A DNA stretch of 64,000 bases from Silurus meridionalis (GCF_014805685.1 NC_060909.1:1125792-1189791); one strand, 5' to 3'. Shown: positions 1 through 13,126, counted from the first letter of the stretch. The notes: a model not told the origin generated them from the letters alone. A program made the numbers and translations.

Positions 1-333
1 TAATGACAGCAGACCTTCTCAGCCGCTCCAGCAACGGACGCAACCCGGAAAAACTATTGGGATGAATTTTTGTTGATGGTTCAAGCAAACAAACGTATAT
101 AACGTTGGCCACATGACATCATTGAGGTACGGAAAATGAAAAGGAGTAGCTTTTAATTCACCATTGAGGCCAAAATATATGGATATAAAACAACGCAAGT
201 ATTGATAACTGAACCGTTTGTCCTGAAGCTTATTGGTAGTCTGGTATTGAACCAATTATGTACTGGTTCTCTGCACACATTTCCATACACAACTGAATGT
301 TCGGCTCTGATTATAGGTGCACGTTTTAGATCA

Positions 334-384
<51 letters not shown>

Positions 385-449
385 ACTGGGTTATTAAGAA
401 ACCTTTTTGCTAAATGTGCTCTATAATAATTGTTTCTGGCTTCCTGCAG
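1..449. other. Intron of the lysyl oxidase-like gene
   Basis: No coding exon is recognisable before the splice acceptor at 448-449. The stretch holds a (TG)n tract at about 340-378 and ends in a pyrimidine-rich acceptor (TTCCTGCAG). It is read as the intron before the penultimate LOXL exon. Confidence 0.6.
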
Positions 450-786
450 GTGGAGGTGAACCCCACGCTGGACATGGCCGAGTCTGACTTTGAGAACAAC
501 GTGATGCGGTGCAGATGCAGGTACGATGGTGGGAGAGTCTACCTGTATGGATGTCACGCAGGTGAGTGGACCGTTCCATTTTATTTAAACACAAATGTCC
601 GGAAACGGCTGATGGTAACAAAACACAAGGCTTTGAAAAGGCTGGCAGTAATGAAATATAACAGAAAACATCAGGAGCTCAAACGCACTTCATGTCTCCA
701 TCTGCTTGTTTACAGGTGACGCCTACAGCGCCGAGGTCGAGGACCTGTTTGAACACCGGCGTCAGATTTCCAACAACTTCCTCTAA
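450..786 (+). CDS. Lysyl oxidase-like protein (LOXL2/3/4 type), last two coding exons
   Basis: Lysyl oxidase homologues are secreted copper amine oxidases that oxidise lysines in collagen and elastin so that the fibres cross-link. Only the C-terminal end of the catalytic domain is present. Exons are 450-561 and 716-786; the junction is phase 1, with AG before 450, GT at 562, AG before 716, and a TAA stop at 784-786. The product contains the family motif [13 protein letters not shown] followed by [17 protein letters not shown], then [13 protein letters not shown] and the end ISNNFL. The AESDF-NN and C-YDG-R pattern is that of the LOXL2/3/4 clade; LOX and LOXL1 end differently. I cannot choose between loxl2, loxl3 and loxl4. 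The catalytic copper-binding and LTQ regions lie left of the window. Confidence 0.88.
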
Positions 787-1061
787 TCAGCTGTAGAGGA
801 ACTGGGAAAGCAAAAAAAAGAAACTCTCCTTCGCCATCCTCTCATCCTGCTTCAGGACAGAGGGGAAGGAGAAGGAGAAGGTGGCCAATGATAACACATT
901 CCAGTCTGTGGGGTTTCTAGAGAGTTATTTAAAATTGATTGTCAGTCAGGTGAATACATCGAAGTAGGACCTGGTCCAGAATTCTGGGTCATTTTAATCC
1001 AGATCTTTTATTTTCTCTTAATATCTGAACCAGTTATAATTGAAACAGAGGTAAAAATAAA
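787..1061 (+). other. Probable 3' UTR of the LOXL gene with poly(A) signal
   Basis: The stretch directly follows the TAA stop. A canonical AATAAA lies at 1056-1061, about 270 bases downstream, before the mariner remnant begins. A second AATAAA at 2384-2389 could serve a longer transcript. No RNA evidence is available. Confidence 0.45.
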
Positions 1062-1097
1062 TCATTTAGATCTCATTAGCGAAGTAGTTCTGACATT

Positions 1098-1495
1098 CGA
1101 GGTGGTATCAAAAAGTTTGGATACTAGTTCTGTAACACACCAACAGATGGCAGCACAAGCACGCGCAGTCACAGGGAGCACCGACGTTCATAAGTCAGCG
1201 TGCCAAAAGACATCGTCCTGTGTACAGCGTTACCACGTCTGCTCTTTTCCTCACGAGTTTCTCGCCGGAAACAACATGATCTCACCTACACACCCACCCA
1301 ACTCACCGGATTTGGCTCCTGCAGACTTCCGAAGATGAAGATCCGGCTCGAATCGGAAAGGGGCTTCCAGGACACGCTCCAGAAGAACACTGGGAGCTGT
1401 ATTACTGTGCAAGGGAACCGTTTTGAAGGCGATCGTGTGGAATAAAGTACTTTCTCATCAACAGAGCGAGTCTTGAAACTTTTTGGTACCAACGC
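1098..1495 (+). mobile_element. Degenerate mariner element, copy 1
   Basis: The ends form imperfect inverted repeats: GGTATCAAAAAGTTT near 1104 and the complement of AAACTTTTTGGTACC near 1478-1490. The interior reads, with breaks, like the C-terminal part of a mariner transposase: HPPNSPDLAPADF near 1290-1330 and GNRFEGD near 1420-1437. Most of the transposase is deleted, so it is non-autonomous. Related copies lie at about 15212, 27811 and 31945. Confidence 0.75.
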
Positions 1496-1499
1496 AGGA

Positions 1500-2724
1500 T
1501 GTTAGAATGCTAGCTCAAAGTATTATATAAGGAGAATTGTTATTATATAAGAATAAATGAGAAGGAAAATGGGAACATGGAGATTGGCAAAGCTGTCAAA
1601 GTCTTTTACAAAGCATGATTATCCAACAGAACGATTTTGCATGTACAACTGAGACGTCCGTGTTTTTCCATTATGTTACTGTTGCCATAACAATTGTGTG
1701 TATTTTTTGTTGCTCTAAACAGATTAGATTGTCCTCCAGATTTGACCAAAAAATGAATATTAACTGCATTTGTGTGTATAAACGAATCCGGTTTCTACAT
1801 TTTGCTTACGAACATCAATTGATTGTTCTTTTCACACGTTTGCAATCCTCGGGATACTCCATGACCTGACCCTTTAATTCTGCGTTTCTTCTTCTTACTT
1901 CATTATGAACGTTCCCAGTTCAGTGGAAACATCTTTCAAGACTTCATACATAATCAATCAATCAGTAACCAGTCAGGTAGCAGGAAACACCTCGTATGTT
2001 TCCTTCATTCACAACAAAACGGTGCTTTATTCAGGCCTTCTCTGCTATGCAAACACCGACGCCCTTCTAGAATCATGTATCAGAAACCTTTTCATTAGAG
2101 TTTATCAGGTATTTGTGCTACTTCACAGCTACGCAGTCACGTTCCAGCCCCAGGTACAACCTCGTGTCCTCCTCGGTTCTCGGCTGTGTCGGTGCTTTGT
2201 GATCAGTGTGTATGTGCTTCATCTTCAATGTATTGTCATGTACAGATTTATTTGAATCATGATTTATATATTTGATGGTCTGTAATTTATGACCTTTTGA
2301 TACTTTTTTTTTTTGGTTTGAAAAAGAAACAGCGGGTCAGTGAATTCATTTTATTTTAGATGGTTCTTTCACTAATACTTGAAAATAAACATTTGTTACG
2401 TCTGTTTTATATTTGCAAGAATAATTATGCAGCTACAAAAATATATAACCTCAAGATGTAGTGCCATTGGAAAAGCGTCTAGTGATTTAGTGCTACATGT
2501 AGAAATGACTGGATGTGATTTTCTTTCTGAACAGCTGATAAACAATATGCACTTGTCTTTCTTTCTCAAGAATCAATCCAAACCTCTTTATAGTTCTTCT
2601 CTAAAGCACAGAACTCACCCTCTACCATATCTTCACTAATGTACTAGTGCACAAAGTGCTGCTGGGTGTCCATCAGGTCAGACTTGTGGTCCAGATGAGC
2701 CCAGGCTTCAGCAAGGGCCGTGGT
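1500..2724. other. LOXL 3' flank, nothing recognised
   Basis: AT-rich sequence with short chance ORFs. Apart from AATAAA at 2384-2389 I see no gene, RNA or repeat family that I can name. Confidence 0.4.
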
Positions 2725-3600
2725 GTTGCTCAGCATTTACATTTGCGGCATTTAGCAGACGCCCTTATCCAGAGCGACGTACAAAAGTGCTTTGAGTCTC
2801 CAGCAATGAATAAATCTACACTGATACTCAAGATTACAAACTTAAGTGCTAGTTTAAGTGTTTCAGAAAGATGAAGGTCTTCAATCGTCACTTGAAGATA
2901 GTCAGGGACTCCGGTGCTCGGACATCTATAGGAAGTTCATTCCACCACCTCGGTGCCAGAACAGAGAAGAGCCTTGAAGTGTACTTACCTCTCATTCTGA
3001 GAGAAGGTGGTACCAGTGGAGCAGTGCTGGAGGATCTCAGACAGCGTGGTGCAGTGTGAGATGTGATGAGGTCTCTAAAGTAAGATGGTGCTGGTCCATT
3101 TTTGGCCTTGTAGGCATCATCAGTGTTTTGAATCTGATACGTGCAGCTACTGGAAGCCAGTGAAGGAGCAGCAGTGGGGTGTTGTGGGAAAACTTGGGCT
3201 GATTGAACACAAGTCGTGCAGCTGCATTTTGAATCATTTGCAGTGGAAGAATAGCGTTCAGGGGAAGACCTGCCAGCAGAGAGCTGCAGTAGTACAGTCT
3301 TGAAATGACAAGAGACTGAACAAGCACCTGGGCAGCCTGTATGGACAGAAATGATCAAATCCTTTAGATGTTGTAAAGAAGAAATCGACAGGAGCGAGCA
3401 ACATTAGCGACATGTAAGAAGGACAGTTGATTGTCCATAGTTACGAGCAGTGGCTGAAGGGAAAAGCAGAGTCATGAAGTGTTATTTGGAGATTTTGACC
3501 TGGAGATGAATCACCTGGGATGACCAGCAGTTCTGTTTTGCTAGGGTTGAGTTTTAGTTGATGATGAAGATAGCATGCAGGTAGACGTTTGACGATTTTA
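2725..3600 (-). mobile_element. LINE 3' fragment, L2/CR1-like reverse transcriptase end
   Basis: The minus strand encodes, with frame breaks, the C-terminal end of a non-LTR reverse transcriptase. Recognisable pieces are LVISRLYYCSSLLAGLP, IQNAAARLVFNQPKFSH, LHWLPVAARIRFKTL, NGPAPSYFRDLI and RLFSVLAPRWWNELP, the usual order in fish L2-like elements. The 3' end (about 2739-2790) carries the common fish tail TTTAGCAGACGCCCTTATCC. The element is 5'-truncated and inactive. Confidence 0.85.
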
Positions 3601-3842
3601 TTCCCACTTTTTTGGACTTCAGTCCATTTGATGTTCTCAAGGTCTTAATGGCCACACTGATATCCTTAAGGTCAGGCTACAGGCAGCGCAACACTACAGC
3701 CAAGGTGTGAGTTTCTCTCTCTAATCATTAGATCTAAGGCTGTTCACCAAAACATTTGAGCAGGAGAGATCTGTAAGTCCTGTTGTTCTTTTGAATGTTC
3801 TCTAATGTTTGTTTTGTTGTTTAGTAAAAATTACGATGAACA

Positions 3843-4085
3843 TTTACATTTAATGGACATACAATCCTTACAGTGAAGCATGGTGGTGGTAGAATCAGGT
3901 TATTATGAAGAAACCAGTCACTGATACGACCAAGTTGGATGGAGATAAAAACGTTCCTACAAGAGATTCTGCTACTGTTTACATGTGGCTTAAGCCTCTA
4001 CCTTTTCAACAGGACAATAAATCCAAGTGTATGACTGCAAACATAATGACCAAATAGACCCCAGACCAGATCAAAGAGTCAGGCT
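3843..4085 (+). mobile_element. Tc1-type transposase remnant
   Basis: The sequence starts with AGTGAAGCATGGTGGTGGTA, the DNA form of the VKHGGG motif of Tc1 transposases, and later contains CAACAGGACAATAAATCCAA (QQDNKSK), matching the second catalytic aspartate region. Stops interrupt it. A related fragment lies at 8040-8330. Confidence 0.65.
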
Positions 4086-4119
4086 GCTTCTCATTGTATC
4101 TCTCTATATCTCTCTAATT

Positions 4120-4182
4120 AAATAAATAAATAAATAAATAAATAATAAGTGAGTGAGTGAGTGAGTGAGAGAGAGAGACAGG
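4120..4182. repeat. Microsatellites (AAAT)n, (GTGA)n and (GA)n
   Basis: Short adjoining arrays: AAAT units followed by GTGA units and a GA run. No gene overlaps them. Confidence 0.85.
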
Positions 4183-4199
4183 TGTGTACATTTCACTCT

Positions 4200-5105
4200 C
4201 GCCAGGTGATTTTGACGATTCTGCATTTTAAACACTGCTGCAGAAGTCGATCCACAAGAGGAATTGCCAAAATTTGGATATACAGTGGTTCATTTTAATA
4301 TTGTATTGAAAAATAAATTAAAGAAAAGAAAAAACAATTGAAAAACATTCCAGTGCTCGGTCAGCAAGAGTGGAATCATGACGCTCGAGGCAAATTATTT
4401 ATAATATATGTATATATATATATATATAAATAAAAGTAAATTATAAACGCATCCTTCTGACATTTACACAGATCACGAAAGCATTCCTTTAAATTAACTG
4501 TGCATCGGCCTGCCATGAAACCGCCGCTGTTCCAGCTACAAAAACAAAAAAAAAAAAGTATAGAAAATGTTCATTATACATTTATTTTCCATACACATGC
4601 CCTATTCGTGACGAGTTTTTAAAAAATCAGGACTGTACAGGATAACGTACGTGTCAGCAGTCACTCTGTGGATGGAATTATCAAAGCATGGTTGTTGTAT
4701 AATACAGCAGGGAGACAGCACATGGGCCTAAAGAAGCGAGTGTGTACAGTCATGGGTTCATCCTTTTAACGATCTCACAATCTTTCTAATACTGAGAAAC
4801 ATGAGACGTGAATAAAATGCAGTGTCGTGTTTATTTAAACAACATGAGCCACAAAAAAACGATATGTGCGATTAAAATCTTTCGACAGCGCCTGGTTCCT
4901 TTAGGATCCTTCAAGTTCCTTTATCACATTATGAGCGTCACCTTTAAGTGACGTGTTTTTCAGTTAATTACAGTATATAACGTGTGCCATTGTTGCCAGG
5001 ATGGAACGTTTATATAACCACCTCGTTAGCATGGTTAACGAGAGAACCTTTCCTGAGCCACAAGGCGAAAGTCTTCCACTGGAATGCTAACGTCTGAAGT
5101 GCTAA

Positions 5106-5162
<57 letters not shown>

Positions 5163-5680
5163 CTAAGGATGGTGTAAACTTTGGCTCCGTGATTGGTGCA
5201 GCGTCGGTTTGAAGGGTAACTACGCTCGCTTGGATAGAGTTCAGCCTGAATTAAAGCAGATCACCAGAAACGCTGCAACACCTGAGCAGAGAGAAACAAA
5301 GCAAAAAAATAAATAAAAAAAAAAAAAAAAAACACAAAGGAAAAGAAAAGAAAAATACACAGGAATGATAAAGAATGGAAAGAAAAACGTGAAAGGAATG
5401 ACAGCACGTACACAAACATGACCGTCAAATAGAACATTGATAATGCATTAAGAGAGAAAAGAGATTAAGAAAAGAAAAAAAAAAAAAAAAAAAAAAACAC
5501 AGTTCAGTCCTCATGTCTGCATGATGAAATGAAGGACGTCTAGACGATCAAAGTGCCATCCTGCATTCTACAGACCCGCATACACATAGCGGTTTGTTCT
5601 CACGCCCGAGCGCGTCAGGGCTGAGCAGGTCCTAAAAAGGAGGAGTTTATGAAAGAGTGGGTGGGGGGAGGGGGCGGGGG
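4200..5680 (-). other. atl2: Probable 3' UTR and flank of atl2
   Basis: This follows the atl2 stop on the minus strand and has no coding exon. Candidate minus-strand poly(A) signals (TTTATT on the plus strand) lie at 4830-4835 and 4581-4586. It includes a (TG)n tract at about 5107-5158 and long A runs at about 5310-5330 and 5476-5497. The true transcript end cannot be placed from sequence alone. Confidence 0.4.
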
Positions 5681-8600
5681 CTAGTTTTTCTTCTTCACGT
5701 TGTTGTTCGACGGCAGTCTGTTTCGCTGAGCGGCTACCGGCGTGTTCCGCGTCACTTTGTTCCTGGCAACTTCGAAAAGCTTGCAAAACACCTGAAAGGA
5801 GGAGATCGAGTTGGTCAGTGTGGGTGAGGAGGTGACAAGAGTGGAGAGTAAAAACAAAAAGGTCAAGCGCAAGAGGAGAGCAGCGACAGCAAACTTCTCA
5901 CCTTCCTCGGAGTCCTCTGTTCAGCAGAGTGAAGAAAAGGGAAGAGTTAGAAAAAATATCAGTGCATCAAAGATCAGCATGAGAAGCTTACAAATCCCTC
6001 TGACCAGAAAAGTGTAAAACATCATCATCTCTATCTGATGTTACGCTTTATAGACAAAAGTATTGGGACACCTGACTTTCCCAGCCACTTGTGGTTCTTT
6101 CCCAAACTGTTGAAGGCACACATTTGTATATGACCCTATATTTCCCTTCACTTAAACTAAGAGACCCAAACGTGTTCCAGCATGACGATATCCCTGTGCA
6201 CAAGCTGTACCAGCTCCATGAAGATCTGCTTTACATGGATTATAGTGGAAGATCTCCCACCACAGAGCTCCAAACATATTAAATAATGAATGTGAACGCT
6301 GACCGCACCCCAAGGTCTCCTCAGCTTCTCACCTACATCAGCACCTGACTTCACTAACACCTTAGCACAGATCTCAACAAGAACATCTTCCCAAAAGAGT
6401 GGAGGATATTATAAAGAGACTAAATGTGGGATGTCCAAAAAGAAGAGCACACCAATCTTATGGTCTGGTGTCTACAAACCTTCAGCCTCTGTTAGTCATG
6501 TGCTTGTTTATGAAACATGAAGTTAGTTTTAAACCGGATGTAACCTTCCAAAAAGTTACCCCTTTTTGTCTCATCAGTCTACAGAATATTTGCTAAAAAG
6601 CTCAGATGTTTCTTCAGGTTAACTGTGTAATATTAAAATTTGCATGATGATCCAAATCTGTTAAGTGCAACAAATGTGCCAAAAATCACCACCAAATCTG
6701 GTAGAACACCTTCCCAGAAGAGTGGAGGATTTTATGTCAGCAAAAGGAGACTAAATATGGAATGAGATGTTCAAAAAGTAGAATCTTATGGTCAGGTGTC
6801 CACAAACTTTTGTCCATATAAATGTAGGTTTGTCCATTAGTGTGTTTAATTAGATTCGAAGGATCAAAATGTATTTTCTACTGTATCAAAAGATAAACAG
6901 AACTTCAGAACCCATGTGCTGTAGTAAAGAGAATGCTCCTCAAAAGATCATAAAAAAAAGGAGGAGGATGAGAATCGGGCTGAATCAGCACTTCTACAAT
7001 GTGGAATATAATGTGAATGCAGGTTTAGATTTTAGACCCAAAAACTGGTCAGGGAAAGCAGAAAGAAGAACAGAGAAGATGATGAGCTGGAACAGAGAGT
7101 TAGAATTACCCACCTGCTCCCAGAGAGTTTCTGCCACCTGGTCAATGACGCTGCCCACCTCACGGAACTCCCCTGAGTATTTGACATATGCCCAGGTGCA
7201 CAGAGCCACCAGAGCCACGCCCATAATCAGATTGCAAAGCGTTGCCACAGAGTTTATGCCCACGAAGCCCGTCACTAGCGACACCACGTACATGGCGAAC
7301 ATGAGGGTGAAGAGCGTGGCCGGCGTGCGTGCTGCATAGAAAATGTTCTTTCCGTCGTTGTGCTTGACGAAGTTGCTATAAGCCTCGTCCAGCTCGGCCT
7401 CAAGCTGCTCCTGGTAATGCCGGCAGAACTCCTCGCCTCCCATCTTCTTGATGGTGCGGAACTGCCGTATGGAGCTCTGCTTCAGCTCCTCGTGGCTGCG
7501 CTCCAAATCGGCCGGGGCGATGTAGGGCTTGTCTCCTCCACACACCTGCAGCACACAGCAGGTCCAAATAGACGAGCTGAGCAACACACATTTCACTGCA
7601 GTTCTACAATGTTGTATACATAAAGGGTGGAAGATTTCCATGGGAACTTCATCTGGGGAATTGTGGAAATATTCCAAGTCGGAAACGGGAATTTATGGGA
7701 ATTAATTAGAAAACTGTGGAAATGTATATAAACTGGATCATAAACAAACAAATGTGAACCTTGGGTCTGGTCAGAAGCTGATATTTATGTGAACTAATAC
7801 AGATTTTTTTTTATGATATTTGTGACTTTGATTTGATTCCAAGTAAAACAACAATATTCCCATGGAAAGTTTTCGGTCTTGAAAATTCCTGGAATTTGCA
7901 ACCCTACACAACACAGTGAATAAAATAAAATAAATAAATAAATAAATAAAATACAGGTATTAGGTGAAGTAAAATCTTTTATAGTCGACAACTGGGGAAA
8001 TGTTCTCTGCCCAAAGCATGTTTTGGGGAATAGAACACAATTCCCACAGTAAAGCAGTAGGTGGTGGGGGTATCTTCATGTTATGAGGATACCAGTACTG
8101 ATGGACTGGTCACTGATAAAAGCAAGTTGGATGGAAAAAAACAGGCCAATCCTACAAGAGATCCTGCTCTTGTCTGCAAGAAGCTTGAGATCTACTTTCC
8201 AACAGGACAATAAACCTAAGTGTAGTGCCAAAGACAGAAAGGTCAAAAACCAAGCACCGAACGTGTTCCAGTTAGAGAGACAAACTAAGAACCTGACAAA
8301 ATTTTAAACCTGCCTTACAATCGGACACTGCTGAAGATATTTCACGCTATAGGGGGACTGAAAATAGTTTTAAACACAGCTAGTAGGAGATTTTCTTGTT
8401 CATCTCAGAGCAGTTCAGTAGGAATGAGGTGCTGTGACTGGGCAGGTCGATTCCATGACAGATAAACACTCCAGACGACTGTCTGCTCTATAAATAACTC
8501 TTTCTAAATAAGAGTTTGGACGTGTTCGTCGCTTCGCCTCATCGTCTTGTTGTACGGTGAAGTCGCTTCCGATGAGCCGCAGTCCAGACGGAACTGCATG

Positions 8601-11600
8601 GTGATGAAGTCTGGAATGGGAGCCATGTTGGTTCAGGATTCCATTCAATATCTGGAACTTTCCCTGCTCCAAAAAACAACCCCAAACCATTAATCTTCCA
8701 CCTCCATGTGTGAGTGTGGGGGTGAGGGAGTCTGATCACATCTTCTCTCCTTCTCTCTAGCTTACACATGTTCTTCTGGTGGAGACACATGTCTCATTTG
8801 GACTCCATAAAACTTATGTTTTTGTCTTTTACAGAGTTTGTTGCATAGGAACATGCACGTGTCTCTGAAACCACAAAAAAACTCCAGACTTTTCGCAGAC
8901 ATTGTAAATACCTTAAATAAATACAATATTAAAATCGCCTTAATTGAATTATTTGTTCTGCTTTTCCATCGAACGTGTGAGACGAGTTAGAGCTCATAGT
9001 CAACGTTAAACAGAAATGTCTAGACTTCAGAAGAAGAATTCGCCTGCTGATCTGCAGTAAAGGCTGATGGTTTACCTGCTCCATGCTCTTGATGTAAGTG
9101 TCCTTTGCTCCTGCAACTGCTGCAAGATTGTTAGCTTCAGCTGTTGCCTAAATAAAACACAAATCATACAATTAAAGTCCAAATTAATTCTATTGTAATG
9201 AATGGATCAGACAGCAGGCTCACTGTACTGTAATATAACATAACTCTACCTGCAGCATGGACTTTGGATGTGGTAGTTCTTCTCCTTGATATATTTTCAT
9301 ATAAGCCTGGAGCCAGAGAAGAGACAGAGTTAAAACAAGGACTGCAACTTAGATTTGTTTATTTTTTTAACAATAAAAAAAAAAATCTCTTACTTTGAAA
9401 TACTGCACAAGATCTCTACACGTCACTTTGGAACCACTAATTTCCTTCTCCACCAGGTTCTCTGGAGCTAACAGCAGTGGGATGAGATTGAACAGCTCCT
9501 TTTTAAAATCAGGATCGATATCTGTGTGCGGGGAAAAGATAAAAGGACGAGATGACAGATTACAACCGTTTACAAACTTTATTCCATCCTAAATGTGCAT
9601 TGATTATACAATAAAAAAAAATACTAAAATACAGATATAAGTTCATTTTAAAAAGCAGAAAGGGGAAAAAAAAAATGATAAATATCCCATATTATCCCCT
9701 TTATTTTCAAGAAGCAATTCCACTATTCAGCCACTAGAGGGCACATGACTCCTACCTCTCAATCGGCCATCGAAATGAGGGTTTGTGGCCACTTTGAGAC
9801 CAGGATGAGGAAGTAAGAAGCAGCTGATGTTAGAGAAACAGGAGTGGATGTGCTTCCGGACGTTCTGTAGCTCTTCGTGTTGGTTTTGCTTCACCTAAAA
9901 GCAGTGTTGGATGAAGTACACAAAGCTTGTAGTTGAGTTAGAATAGGAGTCCAGTAAAAGCGTCCTTTTAAACTTTCACTTGAGTAAAAGGACAAAAGTT
10001 TTTGCCTTCAAATGTCCTAAAGCATTCAAAAGCATTTCCTTAAGCATTCAAAAGACTATGATTTATTATGACTATAAATGTTCCTATTATCATTTTGCCA
10101 CTTAATAAACTCAGTTTATGTGTAAAGACTCGAATGTGACTCTCAGCACACTGATCTATTAATAGAATGATATTAATGACTCAAACACTGATTAATTATT
10201 ATAATGATCATGAACCCAAAACCTTCTTTTCAAATACATCAGAAAAATCACACAGATGAGGTCACGTGTGTTGTGGTGAGTTCGAGTCTGGAGTTTCTTC
10301 ATCATTTATTCCTCTCTAAATGTTCTGCTTGATGTTGAACTGATGCTGAACTGTATGTTGATGATCAGTAGATGCACCGAGCGCCGATCAGAACACGTGT
10401 AAAACAGAGCGTGCGCTCGATGCTGATTGGTGACTCGCTGCGTGTTTCACCAGTTACGTTTTTATCCTCATTAATAAAAAGAAACGACTGATTTCATTAA
10501 AGTAAAATATTTGACTTTGAAATGTAGTGAAGTTTCAGTAAAAATCTCTCAAATGGAAAAACTTCAGTAAAATACAGACACGTGAAAAATCCACTTAATT
10601 ACAGCAACACATTACATTTACTTCATTACTGTCCGACACGGCCTGAAAGCATATTTAAAAAAATGTAATAAATAAATAAAATCAGCTCAGAAAACGCAAA
10701 TTTCACATTATGCATATTCACCAAAATCTCTTACAACAAATGAAAAAACAAATCATTTGCATTCAGGAAATAATTACATTATATTTTTTAACACTCAAAA
10801 GGTAAATATAGAGCATTATCACAATCTTACATTAATCCCTCCCTCCCTCTCTCCCTCTCTCAATCTCTCCCTCTCTCATGCTTCTAAGATTTCAGACACC
10901 AGTTTCAGTTGCTATTGAATGAAAGAACTAGGGCACAAAAGCTCCACTTACTTGCAGTCTTTTCTCTAGAAATGCTTTCCCCCCTTCCAGGCCATAAGTG
11001 TGTTCGTATGGATAACTCCAGTCTCTTATGAGGAACATTAGTGACTACGAGCCACAAAACAAAACACATTTGTTAAATAAAGCCTTGATTTATGACACAA
11101 GATTAGACGTGTGTGCAGTAAAACACACCTGAAACGGTTTTAAGTAGATCTCCTCCATTGCAAGTCTTCCGTACTCCGTAAAAAGCTACACGAAGGAAAA
11201 GCAGGGGTGAAGGAAACACAGAACGATGCACTCTTGTATATCACACAGAAGAAGCGTTCCCACTCCTCTCCATAACATTCACATCCTTTATCATATGAAA
11301 AGCAGAACTTACTTGGAGATGCTGAAGATCATCCTCTTGTACATTCTGAGATAAATTGTAAACCTACAGATGGAACCACAAGAACAACATTAAAGTCTTG
11401 TATCCTGTTCATACAGTTACAATACGACTGAAAGATAAATATTTGTTGAGGATCGAGTGGAACCATGTGACATGACTGGTTACTACACACGACTTTAACG
11501 GAATAAAAGACGATGCATGTTTATATTTGGATCGTTTTCCATTAGGCAAAAGTGCAAACAAGTGTGTGTTAACAGGTTAAGCAAATATTAACACGTGGAA

Positions 11601-11793
11601 AAAAAACAACAACAAAAAAAAAATGCATACTAGAGTCCAGAAGAGGACGGGATATAAAAGAGTGACGAGGAAAAAAAGAAGGAAAGACCTGAACAGAGCT
11701 GGTCATGGTGCTGAGGGCGAAGAGCGTGGCACAGTCTTTAATGGTGGACTGACTGTCGAAGGCTCCCTGTGTGTCTATGAGAAGCACTGCCAC

Positions 11794-11886
<93 letters not shown>

Positions 11887-13126
11887 AATAAAGGTGCTTT
11901 GTGTGAACTGTACGGTGTTTAGAGGAACGTGCTGAGACCTACCTTGGTCCCGTCCGGTTTCTCAACCACAAATACTTCGCTCCAGGCCAGGATTCCTGTG
12001 GTCTCCCTCTCACAGCCTCCGCGCCAGGTAAAGCCAGTCAAGGGCTCATCGTTTCCTCCGAGCCATGTGGATGATTTCTGCGGGATCAGAAGAGAAAATA
12101 CAGTAACACTTTGGCAAAAAGCGACGTGTGCCGTTAGTGACATCTCGAGGTGTGCATCATCATGATCAGAGGGATTTAAATAAATACACTTTACAAACAA
12201 AAGTACTGGTGCATCTTACTTTTCCAGACATATGTGGCTCCAACTGTTGGAGGTGCATAATTGTATAGATCGTCTTTTCCCTTTATTTAAACATGGAGCC
12301 CAAAAAAAACAAAAACAAAAAACAACAAAAAACAAACAAAAGCACATACCAATCTTATGGTCAGGCGTCCACAAACTTTTGGCCTCAGACCTTTAAACTA
12401 CCACCACAATGTTTGACCTATTTATAAAAAAAACAATAAATAAAAAAAATGAACCAATAGTTTTTCCGGCTTCCGGTGCGCCATCATTACGAGAGTGACC
12501 TCTAGGGGCGAATCACTGCCATCACGTGATGTTCGTTTTTTTTTTTTTACATGCGAGACTTTTATGTAAATTATATTTATTATATTTATTAGTTACTACA
12601 TATTTCATTTCCTTAGCACATTTTCATGGTGCAGTACTGTTTTTGTATAAGTTCAGTACTATTTTACATACATATATTATATTTTACATGTTTTTTAATC
12701 CAGTATCTATTTAAAAAAAAAATATCGGTTGATTAATTGGTTAGCGACGAGTATCGATAACTTTGGTATCGATAAAATGTTTAAGAAGGCCGAGACTGTA
12801 CATCTAAGAACTTCCTGGACTAATGGAAAAGCCCCTTTAGTGCATAGCGCTCAGCTCACCTGCTGGTACATGTATCGAAGCATGAAATCCAGCAGGAAGG
12901 ACTTGCCCTTGCGGAAGGCGCCGGCGACCGACACCACCACCACGTTGAGATCGCGGATGTGCTCCTGCAGCAGGATACGCTCCAGCGCCTGCTCGTCCAG
13001 GGAGAACTGGTGCTCGTCTTCATCTGCCACCACGATCTGCACGGGCCCGATCACCTCCTCTTCCTCCAGCAGCTCCTCCGCCTCGTCTCCACTCATCTTA
13101 CGACAAGAGTCTTTTTCTAAACAGCC

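Noticed and set aside
11623..11922. ORF with a long His-Thr run over a CA tract
   Set aside because: The His-Thr run comes from the CA microsatellite; similar ORFs occur over every CA tract in the window and none has exon or homology support.
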